Under the pieces are notes generated by a model. That model had not been told where the DNA came from and searched no databases. It saw nothing but the letters and a program-made list of their open reading frames with translations. From F23-B02 sp963632825 (lineage in GTDB: Bacteria; Bacillota; Clostridia; Oscillospirales; Oscillospiraceae), in assembly GCA_963632825.1 (NCBI GenBank), contig CAVGWF010000004.1:1-11010 (forward strand): a stretch of 11,010 bases of DNA, given 5' to 3'. Positions 5,125-11,010 of the stretch are shown one piece after another. Within the stretch, counting starts at the first letter, position 1, and each line of letters opens with the position of its first letter. The position numbers were made by a program, and so were the translations under genes.

Positions 5125-6867
5125 TTAAACTGCCTTTGTTCTTTCCGCTTTTTCGTTGTAATCCTCTGCGAGCTTGAGATAGTCTATCTTCCCCATTCCG
5201 GTGTGCGGCATGGAATCGACAAGCTGAATGTCATACGGCTTTGCCGGTCCTTCAAGCTCCTGACGGCACATTTCGTACAGCTCCTTTTTAAGAGCCGTAC
5301 TTTTTTCTATCTCCAGCGCATCCGTTTCGACAAAGGCCAGCGTGAGCTGCCCCTGTGCGTGATCGGTGTCGTTAACGCCGACAACCGCGCAGCTTTTTAC
5401 CAACGGATGCTTGCCGAGAACGCTCTCAATGTGCGTGGGGAATATCTTGTGCCCGTTAAAGAGGGTTATCATTCGCTTTATTCTTCCCTTTATGTAGACA
5501 AATCCGTCGGAGTCCATTCGCCCGATATCGCCGCTGTGTACCCACACGCTGCCGTCCGGGTGCCTTTTTATGACCTTTTCGGTCTCGGCGGGATTGTTAA
5601 GGTAGCCGAGCATGATCGACGGTCCGCTTATGCAGATCTCGCCTTCCTCATCATAGTCGAGCTCCTCGGTGGTACCGGGACGGAATATGCCCATGGTCGT
5701 GGTAAGCAGAGGATAGCCCACCGACAGACTTCTGAAATTGCCGTTGCAGCAGCAGGATGCCGCCGAGGACACCTCGCTCATGCCGTAGCCCTGTGAAAGC
5801 GGATAACGGCAGCCGCGTTTTTCGAGAAAACGATTGAGCTTGGCCTCAAGTCCGGCGTTCATAGTGTCGCCGCCGGAGCCGGCGGTGCGGAAAAAGCTGA
5901 GATCAAAGCCGTTTGCAAGCTCCTTGCTGTTCATGAGCTTTTCATAGTGTGCAGGAACGAGCAGCGTATGCTCGGGTCTGTACTTTTTCACATAGCGGCC
6001 TACCTTGTCGGGGTCAAACTTTGGTATCACAACGACCTCGAGTCCGAGCGAGAGGGGCATATGCAGACTCGACACTATCCCGTAGGACGAGAACATAGGG
6101 ATGATGTTCAAAAAGCGCTGCCCGCGGGTGTACGACACGCCGCAGTGCTTGAAGTCAAACGCTATGGCGTTAAAGCCGTCGTTTGAGAGCATAACGCCCT
6201 TCGGTGCGCCGGTGGTGCCGCCGGTGAGGGTCACGGCGGCAAGATCGTTTTCGCCGTATTCGACCGTTTCGGTATCAATTCCCGCGCCGGTGGATGAAAA
6301 CCGCTCCCATGTGGTGACCGTTTCGCTGCACTCTATTTTCGGTGCGGGCATCTTGAGCTGCTTTAAAATTCTTATGGATACCGGAAGAGAGGTGTCTGCC
6401 GATATGACGATTATCTTCTCTATACCGGACTGCATGAGTGCATCCCTGAGAGCCTCGAAATAAAGGTCAATAACAATAAAAACCTTGGCTCCGGTCTGCT
6501 TGACAAAGTCTATGGCTCCTGCGGCGCTAGTGCGCGGATCCAGTATCAGAGGTGCCGCACCGATCTTGTTGAGACCATACAGAGCATAGACCATCTCGGG
6601 TATGGTAACGGTCGCGGCGGCGACGATGTCACCCTTTTTAACCCCTGCTGCGGCAAACGCACCTGCACATTTATCCGCCTCGTCGAGCAGCTTGCCGTAG
6701 CTTATTCTTCTGCCGAAATAGTTAAGAGCGGTATCGGTCCTGTTCTGCTCATTATTTATACGCAGCTGACGGTATATCGTGTCGTGAGGCATTGAGGCAT
6801 TGATCGCTTCTTCTGCAAAAAATTGCAGCCACGGCCTTTCAATTGACGGTCTTAGCAGCTTGCACAT
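5125..6867 (-). CDS. AMP-forming acyl-CoA synthetase-like ligase
   Basis: This 580-residue class I adenylate-forming enzyme should activate a carboxylic acid to acyl-AMP and then, most likely, to acyl-CoA in the cytosol. Motifs in order: A3 TLTGGTTGAPKG (213-224), A5 QGYGMSE (359-365), A7 HSGD (444-447, Asp447), A8 GRIKRMI (461-467) and A10 PHTGMGKIDYLKL with catalytic Lys560. No signal peptide, carrier domain or reductase domain is fused, so it acts as a free ligase. A cysteine run (372-374) follows A5. The ATG at 6867 has GGAGG 7 nt upstream and fits the start of the family's N-terminal domain. It is first in an operon with the SGNH-SLH gene and diverges from a TetR regulator. A strong promoter with an inverted repeat over its start region suggests control by that regulator. 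Chain length or type of substrate cannot be predicted; some relatives load carrier proteins instead of CoA. Confidence 0.92.
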   Translation of the reverse strand: MCKLLRPSIERPWLQFFAEEAINASMPHDTIYRQLRINNEQNRTDTALNYFGRRISYGKLLDEADKCAGAFAAAGVKKGDIVAAATVTIPEMVYALYGLNKIGAAPLILDPRTSAAGAIDFVKQTGAKVFIVIDLYFEALRDALMQSGIEKIIVISADTSLPVSIRILKQLKMPAPKIECSETVTTWERFSSTGAGIDTETVEYGENDLAAVTLTGGTTGAPKGVMLSNDGFNAIAFDFKHCGVSYTRGQRFLNIIPMFSSYGIVSSLHMPLSLGLEVVVIPKFDPDKVGRYVKKYRPEHTLLVPAHYEKLMNSKELANGFDLSFFRTAGSGGDTMNAGLEAKLNRFLEKRGCRYPLSQGYGMSEVSSAASCCCNGNFRSLSVGYPLLTTTMGIFRPGTTEELDYDEEGEICISGPSIMLGYLNNPAETEKVIKRHPDGSVWVHSGDIGRMDSDGFVYIKGRIKRMITLFNGHKIFPTHIESVLGKHPLVKSCAVVGVNDTDHAQGQLTLAFVETDALEIEKSTALKKELYEMCRQELEGPAKPYDIQLVDSMPHTGMGKIDYLKLAEDYNEKAERTKAV

Positions 6868-6888
6868 AGTTCTTCCTCCTCGATTGCA

Positions 6889-6915
6889 TTAGACTTTTTC
6901 ATTCGTTTTGTCTAA
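6889..6915. promoter_or_regulatory. Inverted repeat, candidate TetR operator
   Basis: TTAGAC (6889-6894) and GTCTAA (6910-6915) are exact inverted arms separated by 15 nt. The right arm touches the -10 box of the leftward ligase promoter and the dyad covers its predicted start near 6908. That is where a repressor would act. Linking it to the adjacent TetR protein is inference. Confidence 0.45.
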
Positions 6916-6943
6916 GTATAAACTTTTTAAGCAATTTTGTCAA
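6915..6943 (-). promoter_or_regulatory. Sigma-A-type promoter of the acyl-ligase/SGNH operon
   Basis: On the minus strand TTGACA (6943 to 6938) is followed by a 17-nt spacer and TATACT (6920 to 6915). The -35 is perfect and the -10 has one mismatch. The predicted start near 6908 gives a leader of about 40 nt. Confidence 0.75.
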
Positions 6944-7103
6944 TCGCTATTTTATACTTTTCTCATGTTTAAGTTTATTTTTGTACATATCCACAGAATT
7001 TATCGTTAATTGTACGACATTTTATACAGATTATTGTATCAAGTATACAATCATACTTTTTTCATTAAAAAATATATTTTTGTACACTTTCGTGATTTTC
7101 CCC
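6944..7103. promoter_or_regulatory. AT-rich divergent control region with repeated short boxes
   Basis: This gene-free stretch between the two divergent promoters is far more AT-rich than its flanks. It holds TTGTACA twice (6981-6987, 7080-7086), TTGTACG once (7010-7016), and the inverted repeat ATTGTAT-N5-ATACAAT (7033-7051). The shared TTGTA core suggests several binding sites for one regulator, but AT-rich chance similarity is possible. No open frame here has a convincing start site. Confidence 0.35.
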
Positions 7104-7132
7104 TTGAATTATTTATTGCACTGCGGTATAAT
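7104..7132 (+). promoter_or_regulatory. Sigma-A-type promoter of the TetR-SDR unit
   Basis: TTGAAT (7104-7109), a 17-nt spacer and a perfect TATAAT (7127-7132) predict a start near 7139 and a leader of about 90 nt. The leader holds an inverted repeat, CAGTTT (7155-7160) with AAACTG (7184-7189), and a direct repeat AGATATCA (7164-7171 and 7200-7207). These are possible operator elements. Confidence 0.75.
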
Positions 7133-7227
7133 AGACAAACAATATAATGTTGAACAGTTTTAAAGATATCATATTATATTTTTAAACTGAATTTAAACAG
7201 ATATCAGGATTTTCAGGGGTGGAAATA

Positions 7228-7815
7228 ATGGCTGAAAACAACAGAATGGTTGAGAAGTCCAAGAAGGCGATCAAGGACGCTTTGCTGGACATAATGTATG
7301 AAAAGGACTTCAAGCAGATAACGGTAAACGAGCTGCTCAAGCGTGCCAACATTAGCCGCGGCACCTTCTATGCGCACTTTTCTAACCTTGAGGATGTGCG
7401 TCAGCAGCTTATAAACGATCTTTACGATCACGCGGATGCAATATTCGGCGACTACAGAGCAAGTGAGCTTGAGGAGGATCCGTACCCCATCATTCTCATG
7501 ACTGCGGATATGATAGTTGCCAGCCGCGACCCTGCAAAGAGACTTTTCAAATTTGTAAATGTTTATGATCTCGGCATACATCTCAAGACATGGCTCACGA
7601 AATATATACTGTCTGACGAGGAGCTTGTCGAGCGCTGGGGCGGCAAGGAAAAGGCTATGATATACGCCCGCTTCATAGCCGGAGGAACAATGCATGCATA
7701 CAATATGTGGATACTCGACGATTTCGCTGTGCCGGCAGAAACATTCGCTCAGGCATTGTGCAATATACTTGTAAACGGTCTGAAATCTCTGCGGGAAAGC
7801 GACGCAAAGCAGTAA
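7228..7815 (+). CDS. TetR/AcrR-family transcriptional regulator
   Basis: This 195-residue DNA-binding regulator has the TetR N-terminal helix-turn-helix (about 12-58): KDALLDIMYEKDFKQITV, then the recognition segment ISRGTFYAHFSN (42-53). The all-helical C-terminal part ends with AGGTMHAYNMWI and FAQALCNILVNGL, typical of the ligand-binding and dimerisation domain. The ATG at 7228 is preferred over the in-frame GTG at 7219, because the GTG lies inside the ribosome binding site AGGGGTGG that serves the ATG. It diverges from the acyl-ligase operon and precedes an SDR gene by 63 nt. By the usual TetR arrangement it likely represses the divergent operon and perhaps itself, with release by an acyl or other small hydrophobic ligand. 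The ligand is inferred from the neighbours only. Confidence 0.93.
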   Translation: MAENNRMVEKSKKAIKDALLDIMYEKDFKQITVNELLKRANISRGTFYAHFSNLEDVRQQLINDLYDHADAIFGDYRASELEEDPYPIILMTADMIVASRDPAKRLFKFVNVYDLGIHLKTWLTKYILSDEELVERWGGKEKAMIYARFIAGGTMHAYNMWILDDFAVPAETFAQALCNILVNGLKSLRESDAKQ

Positions 7816-7827
7816 AATAAAAAAGCG

Positions 7828-7855
7828 GAAAGGCACAGCCCCGGCTGTGCCTTTC
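7828..7855. terminator. Hairpin between the TetR and SDR genes
   Basis: A 13-bp perfect stem, GAAAGGCACAGCC (7828-7840) with GGCTGTGCCTTTC (7843-7855), lies 12 nt after the TetR stop codon. The rightward tail is TACGATTT, a poor U tract. The leftward side carries a T-rich run but there is no leftward gene here. It may be a partial terminator lowering SDR expression, or an RNA-processing site. Confidence 0.5.
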
Positions 7856-7878
7856 TACGATTTAAAAGGAGAATAAAT

Positions 7879-8652
7879 ATGAAGAAAATTGCCGTTATAA
7901 GCGGAGCATCGTCCGGAATGGGCAGAGAATTTGTTTACGCGATAGACAAGGATATGGAACTTGACGAGCTGTGGGTCATAGCCCGCCGGGAGGAAAGGCT
8001 TCTGGAGCTTCAGCAGCATGTGAGGGCAAAGATACGCCCCGTTGTGCTTGATCTCCTCGACCGCGGCAGCCTCGGCACTTTCAAGGCGCTGCTTGAGGCG
8101 GAAAAACCGGAGGTCATGGTGCTTGTCAATGCAGCCGGCTTCGGTCTTTTCGGAACCTACACCGAGATGGATATGGAAAAGCAGCTTGAGATAATAGACC
8201 TCAATGACCGCGCGCTGACCGGCATAACCTACATCACCCTCCCCTATATGCCGGACGGTGCACAGATATATAACATGGGCTCAATGTCCTCGTTTCAGCC
8301 GGTTCCGTATATAAATGTTTACGGCGCATCCAAGGCATATGTTCTAAGCTTTTCCAAGGCACTGCGCGTCGAGCTGTGCCGGCGCAGCATCCGCGTCATG
8401 GCTGTTTGTCCCGGCTGGATACAGACCGAGTTTTTCAGCCATGCCATACACGACGACACCGTAAGCTACTTTAACCGCTACTACGGACCGAAGGAGGTCG
8501 TAGAAAAGGCCGTTAAGGATATGCACCGCAATAAGCCCGTTTCCATTCTCGGTCTGCCGGAGAGATTGCAGGTGCTGGGCGTTAAGCTCCTGCCGACACG
8601 GTTTGTCCTCAAAACATGGTGTAAGCAGCAGAAGAAGCCATTTAAATACTGA
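7879..8652 (+). CDS. Short-chain dehydrogenase/reductase (SDR)
   Basis: This 257-residue classical-type SDR is a cytosolic oxidoreductase for an alcohol/carbonyl pair. It shows the dinucleotide-binding SGASSGMG (8-15), NAAG (84-87) and active-site Asn109, Ser135 and the YGASK motif with Tyr148 and Lys152, then PGWIQTEF (178-185). Arginines after the second strand (36-37, ARREER) favour NADP(H). The hydrophobic-basic C-terminus (LPTRFVLKTWCKQQKKPFKY) could associate with membrane or lipid. AAGGAG (7866-7871) lies 7 nt before the ATG. It is 63 nt downstream of the TetR gene with a hairpin between, so co-transcription with partial attenuation is likely. Closeness to the acyl ligase suggests a substrate from fatty-acyl metabolism, but this is inference. 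SDR substrates cannot be read from sequence. Confidence 0.92.
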   Translation: MKKIAVISGASSGMGREFVYAIDKDMELDELWVIARREERLLELQQHVRAKIRPVVLDLLDRGSLGTFKALLEAEKPEVMVLVNAAGFGLFGTYTEMDMEKQLEIIDLNDRALTGITYITLPYMPDGAQIYNMGSMSSFQPVPYINVYGASKAYVLSFSKALRVELCRRSIRVMAVCPGWIQTEFFSHAIHDDTVSYFNRYYGPKEVVEKAVKDMHRNKPVSILGLPERLQVLGVKLLPTRFVLKTWCKQQKKPFKY

Positions 8653-8716
8653 TATTGCCGAGCACATAAAGCCTAACAAAAAGCACATTCGCCGTCGAAC
8701 GTTCGGATATGGAAAC

Positions 8717-8758
8717 AGCCCGATGAGTACAGAAGTTCTGATGCTCATCGGGCTTTTT
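8717..8758 (+). terminator. Intrinsic terminator after the SDR gene
   Basis: An 11-bp stem, AGCCCGATGAG (8717-8727) with CTCATCGGGCT (8744-8754), is extended by an inner CAGA/TCTG stem and followed by TTTTT (8754-8758). It ends the rightward TetR-SDR unit. Read leftward it is followed by GTTTCC, so it could serve the converging cupin gene only weakly. Confidence 0.9.
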
Positions 8759-8767
8759 GCCGCTATC

Positions 8768-8804
8768 GAGGCCAACCACCGCTGCTCACAGACAGCGGGT
8801 CCTC
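8768..8804. repeat. Inverted repeat downstream of the cupin gene
   Basis: CCGCTG (8779-8784) pairs with CAGCGG (8793-8798) around an 8-nt loop, with an outer GAGG/CCTC pair (8768-8771, 8801-8804). It lies about 30 nt past the leftward cupin stop codon. There is no T run on either side. It could be the 3' hairpin of the leftward operon. Confidence 0.35.
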
Positions 8805-8831
8805 AATGTCATGTCCCCTTCTCATGTTAAA

Positions 8832-9611
8832 TTAAGCCTTTCCGTCGTTCAAGGCTCCTGCCGCTGCTTCGCTGTAGGCTGCATCATCCACCGCCTCCAG
8901 CCATTCATTGGAGCTGTCCTCCCCCGGCACATCCATTGCAAGATGGGAAAACCAGCTGTCCGGTGACGCTCCGTGCCAGTGCTTTACGCCTGCGGGTATA
9001 TTCACCGTATCGCCCGGGTGAAGCTCACGCGCAGGCTCGCCCCACTCCTGATAGAAGCCTATGCCGGCAACGCAGATGAGTATCTGACCGCCGCCGCTTT
9101 CAGCATGGTGAATATGCCAGTTATTGCGGCAGCCCGGTTCAAAGGTCACATTGAAAATACCAAGCTGTTCGGTGGATACCGGCGCCAGATAGCTCTGACC
9201 GATAAAATATTTCGCGTAAGCATCATTCGGTGCACCGATGGGAAAAATCATCTCGTTTTCGTGTTTTGATCTTGCATCCGCTGCATCATCATTTGTCCAT
9301 ACCTCTTTTGCCATGCGGAATGCTGCCCATGCCTTCGGCCAGCCTGCATAAAACGCCGCATGAGTCAGTATCTCGGCAATTTCGGTTCTGGTGATTCCGT
9401 TATTCCTTGCGGAGATCAGATGATAACGGAAGCTCTCGTCCGTCAGCCCCTGCACCATCAATGCGGTTACCGTTACAAGTGAACGGTCACGCAGGGAGAG
9501 TTTGTCCTCCCGACTCCAGACCTCTCCAAAGAGTACATCGTCGTTAAGCTGTGCAAATTTCGGGGCAAATTCCCCGAGTGCTTTCCTGCCAGCCGTTTGT
9601 TTTACCGCCAT
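8832..9611 (-). CDS. Carboxymuconolactone decarboxylase/cupin fusion protein
   Basis: This 259-residue two-domain protein combines an N-terminal carboxymuconolactone decarboxylase (CMD/AhpD-like) helical domain (about 20-108), including EIAEILTHAAFYAGWPKA (77-94), with a C-terminal cupin barrel (about 130-235). The CMD part lacks the CxxC of AhpD peroxidases, so it is nearer the decarboxylase-like subgroup. The cupin part keeps a metal-type site: HIHHAE (166-171) in motif 1 and PGDTVNIPAGVKHWH (199-213) in motif 2, with His166, His168, Glu171 and His211 as likely ligands. AAGGAGG inside the end of the upstream flavoprotein gene serves the ATG; the two genes are 2 nt apart and probably translationally coupled. 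The reaction is unknown. Its partner and the MerR regulator suggest handling of a reactive or aromatic small molecule. Confidence 0.9.
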   Translation of the reverse strand: MAVKQTAGRKALGEFAPKFAQLNDDVLFGEVWSREDKLSLRDRSLVTVTALMVQGLTDESFRYHLISARNNGITRTEIAEILTHAAFYAGWPKAWAAFRMAKEVWTNDDAADARSKHENEMIFPIGAPNDAYAKYFIGQSYLAPVSTEQLGIFNVTFEPGCRNNWHIHHAESGGGQILICVAGIGFYQEWGEPARELHPGDTVNIPAGVKHWHGASPDSWFSHLAMDVPGEDSSNEWLEAVDDAAYSEAAAGALNDGKA

Positions 9612-9613
9612 AT

Positions 9614-10153
9614 TCAGACCTCCTTGCCGGCCGTATAGGCCGTCTCCAATGCCGCATGTCCGGCAATGTCACCAATGTCATTGACTCCGCCGGCAAATAC
9701 GGTTGCCTTCAACTCACAGCGCGGAAAGCAATCCACCCAGCCTTGAATGGTTTTGATGCTTCCTGCTGCCGTTTCTTCTTCGTCCTCTGCTGCCGCCGCA
9801 AGAAAATAAACCTTTGTAAAGGCATAATCAGTGTCGAACAAAGGATTTGTCCGATCCAACATGGTCTTTAACTGACCGCTGACACTGTAGTAATAAACGG
9901 GTGAAGCGAATACGAGCACATCCGCATCGTGCATTTTTGCAATGATTTCCGCAGCATCGTCCCCAATTACGCAATGTCCCAGCTTCAGACAGGTAAAGCA
10001 GCCCCTGCAGAAGCCGTATTGTTTTTCTCTAAGGTAAATGATTTCAACATCATTATCTGCTTCTTGTGCGCCTCCGGCAAATGCCGCGGCGAGCATTTCC
10101 GAGTTGCCGCCCTTTCGCGGACTTGAGGAAATGATAAGAACTCTCTTGCCCAT
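9614..10153 (-). CDS. Flavodoxin-fold FMN protein with iron-sulfur-type cysteine motif
   Basis: This 179-residue flavodoxin-like/NADPH-dependent FMN reductase family protein should be a cytosolic electron carrier or reductase. SSPRKGGNSE (10-19) forms the FMN phosphate loop and SPVYYYSVSGQLKTMLDR (84-101) the second flavin-contact region. CRGCFTCLKLGHC (49-61) has the CX2CX2CX5C spacing of the compact motif that binds a 4Fe-4S cluster in iron-sulfur flavoproteins (Isf family), so a cluster is plausible. The ATG at 10153 is chosen because GGGAGG lies about 9 nt upstream; an in-frame GTG at 10189 has no ribosome binding site. It is the first gene of a two-gene operon with the CMD/cupin fusion. 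A promoter with a MerR-type 19-bp spacer lies upstream, divergent from the MerR gene. A quinone- or nitro-reductase-like role is possible but not shown. Confidence 0.9.
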   Translation of the reverse strand: MGKRVLIISSSPRKGGNSEMLAAAFAGGAQEADNDVEIIYLREKQYGFCRGCFTCLKLGHCVIGDDAAEIIAKMHDADVLVFASPVYYYSVSGQLKTMLDRTNPLFDTDYAFTKVYFLAAAAEDEEETAAGSIKTIQGWVDCFPRCELKATVFAGGVNDIGDIAGHAALETAYTAGKEV

Positions 10154-10180
10154 GTTCAAAAGCCTCCCTGATTTCATATC

Positions 10181-10209
10181 TTGAAGCACCGCATTCGATA
10201 TGCTATATT
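10181..10209 (+). promoter_or_regulatory. Candidate promoter of the MerR gene
   Basis: TTGAAG (10181-10186), 17 nt, then TATATT (10204-10209) predict a start near 10216, just before the dyad at 10222-10241. It overlaps the divergent flavoprotein promoter, so bound MerR could control both directions. The -35 is weak (4 of 6). Confidence 0.45.
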
Positions 10210-10210
10210 A

Positions 10211-10241
10211 ACAATAGCACATAAACCTGACTTTAGGTCAA
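10211..10241 (-). promoter_or_regulatory. MerR-type promoter/operator of the flavoprotein-cupin operon
   Basis: On the minus strand TTGACC (10241 to 10236) and TATTGT (10216 to 10211) are 19 nt apart, the over-long spacing typical of promoters activated by MerR-family twisting. In the spacer, ACCT and AGGT form an imperfect dyad (ACCTAAAGTCAGGT, 10238 to 10225) at the expected place. The divergent gene encodes a MerR protein. Confidence 0.7.
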
Positions 10242-10273
10242 GTTGTTTTTTGAAAAAATTTTGGAGGTGCGTC

Positions 10274-10714
10274 ATGTATACGATTGGGCAGGTAGCGGAA
10301 ATGTTTGATTTACCCATTTCCACGCTCCGCTATTACGACAAGCAGGGATTGTTCCCGCGGCTTACGCGCGAATCCGGTATCCGCAAATTCAGTGATAACG
10401 AAATCGAAGCACTCAGGGTGATCGAGTGTTTGAAAAAATCCGGTCTTGAAATCAAGGACATTAAGCTTTTTATGGATTGGTGCGTAGAGGGGGCTTCCAC
10501 TTACTCTAATCGTTTAGGGCTTATTCAAAAGCAAAAGGAACATGCAGAAGCTGAAATCAGGCAGATGAACAGAGCTTTAGATATGCTCAAATACAAGTGC
10601 TGGTATTATTCACAGGCCTTGAAGGACGGCAGCGAGGATATGGCCAAGGCATTAACGCCGGACGGCCTTCCTGAGGATATCCGCATTGCCTATAACAATT
10701 CCCACGAAGAATAA
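10274..10714 (+). CDS. MerR-family regulator, AdhR/NmlR-like
   Basis: This 146-residue regulator has the MerR winged helix at its N-terminus: YTIGQVAEMFDLPISTLRYYDKQGLFP (2-28), a wing with IRKFSDNEIEAL (36-47), and a dimerisation coiled coil (about 82-108). No C-terminal metal-binding cysteine cluster is present. Cys52 falls at the position of the conserved Cys52 of the AdhR/NmlR subgroup, which senses aldehydes and other electrophiles; other cysteines are 70 and 109. The ATG at 10274 is chosen because TGGAGG lies 7 nt upstream and the protein then starts directly at the helix-turn-helix. It diverges from the flavoprotein-cupin operon, whose promoter has the expected 19-bp spacer and dyad. 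Likely role: activation of that operon under carbonyl or redox stress. Subgroup placement rests on one residue and overall shape. Confidence 0.92.
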   Translation: MYTIGQVAEMFDLPISTLRYYDKQGLFPRLTRESGIRKFSDNEIEALRVIECLKKSGLEIKDIKLFMDWCVEGASTYSNRLGLIQKQKEHAEAEIRQMNRALDMLKYKCWYYSQALKDGSEDMAKALTPDGLPEDIRIAYNNSHEE

Positions 10715-10765
10715 ATCGGTTCGCACACGCTGTATGAATGCGACATAGTATCACCTACTGAGACG

Positions 10766-10816
10766 AGATTTGTCAAGGGTGTTTTAGCTCAGTGAACACT
10801 ATTTCTCAAATCTTTT
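10766..10816. terminator. Possible terminator hairpin between MerR and AraC-type genes
   Basis: AGATTTG (10766-10772) pairs with CAAATCT (10807-10813), enclosing GTGTT (10779-10783) paired with AACAC (10795-10799), and is followed by TTTT on the plus strand. It lies between converging genes, where a terminator is expected, but the stem is broken by internal loops. The rest of 10715-10864 shows no gene. Confidence 0.35.
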
Positions 10817-10864
10817 AAGTTAGCTATCAGCATAATGCTTGCCATAATTCCCTACCCATCGTTG

Positions 10865-11010
10865 TTACAGGTATTTCTCTCTATATTCCCGCGGCGTGCT
10901 TCCAACATACACTTTGAAAACACGAGAAAAGTGACTCGGTGAGGAAAAGCCGAGATAAGAGCCAATCGCGGTCAAAGACTTATCCGAGTAGCGGAGGAGG
11001 CGTTTTGCTT
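10865..11010 (-). CDS. AraC-family regulator, C-terminal end (partial)
   Basis: The last 47 residues of a leftward gene are present; the rest lies beyond the right edge. The translation ends with SLTAIGSYLGFSSPSHFSRV, then FKVYVGSTPREYREKYL and a TAA stop (10865-10867). This is the second helix-turn-helix of the AraC/XylS DNA-binding domain: the 'A..LGFSS.SHFSR.FK...G.TP..YR' pattern is clear. Nothing can be said about its sensor domain or targets. It converges on the MerR gene. Confidence 0.9.
   Translation of the reverse strand, partial: AKRLLRYSDKSLTAIGSYLGFSSPSHFSRVFKVYVGSTPREYREKYL

Noticed and set aside
6981..7163. 60-codon rightward frame in the AT-rich intergenic region.
   Set aside because: It has no ribosome binding site, its composition is just AT-rich sequence, and it overlaps the TetR promoter.
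8653..8831. Region after the SDR gene checked for an insertion sequence remnant or tRNA.
   Set aside because: It holds only a terminator, a 10-bp palindrome (CGAACGTTCG, 8696-8705) and a second hairpin. No transposase fragments, terminal repeat pair or cloverleaf was found.
10715..10864. Gap between MerR and AraC-type genes checked for a small gene or attachment site.
   Set aside because: No frame with a start site and no repeat pair was seen; only a weak nested hairpin is present.

Overview
The window looks like a stretch of a low-to-mid-GC Gram-positive chromosome, most likely a gut-type member of the Clostridia (Oscillospiraceae/Ruminococcaceae-like). This is inferred from a class B sortase with a neighbouring wall-anchored substrate, a surface protein carrying three SLH modules, strong GGAGG-type ribosome binding sites, sigma-A-like promoters and U-tract terminators. 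No tRNA, rRNA, CRISPR array or intact insertion sequence was seen.

Layout. (1) 1-214: the first ten codons of a leftward gene, with a consensus promoter (TTGACA-18-TATAAT) and a possible 11-residue leader peptide. (2) 215-1087, leftward: a pyridoxal/pyridoxamine kinase followed by a strong hairpin. (3) 1088-1427: a non-coding divergent region with candidate promoters and a structured RNA leader. (4) 1428-3359, rightward: a secreted protein with 21 GGDNP pentapeptides and a C-terminal sorting signal, then a class B sortase. A terminator and an overlapping candidate promoter separate the two genes. (5) 3482-6867, leftward: a two-gene operon of an acyl-CoA synthetase-like adenylate-forming enzyme and, 17 nt behind it, a secreted SGNH/GDSL-type hydrolase with an EF-hand-like loop and three SLH modules. 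(6) 6868-7227: a very AT-rich divergent control region with strong promoters both ways and several inverted repeats. (7) 7228-8652, rightward: a TetR-family regulator and a short-chain dehydrogenase. (8) 8832-10153, leftward: a compact pair of a flavodoxin-fold protein with an iron-sulfur-type cysteine motif and a carboxymuconolactone decarboxylase/cupin fusion. It diverges from a MerR-family regulator (10274-10714) with an AdhR/NmlR-like Cys52 and a promoter with the 19-bp spacer typical of MerR targets. (9) 10865-11010: the C-terminal end of a leftward AraC-family regulator.

How the genes may work together. Three small modules stand out. The sortase and its neighbour look like a dedicated cell-wall display pair. 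The acyl ligase, SLH-anchored hydrolase, TetR regulator and SDR form a divergent cluster that could act on acylated substrates (inference). The MerR, flavoprotein and cupin genes form a probable electrophile- or redox-responsive unit. None of these is proven new from sequence alone. The most distinctive points are the exact 131-bp duplication inside the GGDNP array, the unidentified structured leader ahead of it, and the pairing of a cytosolic acyl ligase with a surface SGNH-SLH protein that lacks the usual catalytic Asp.
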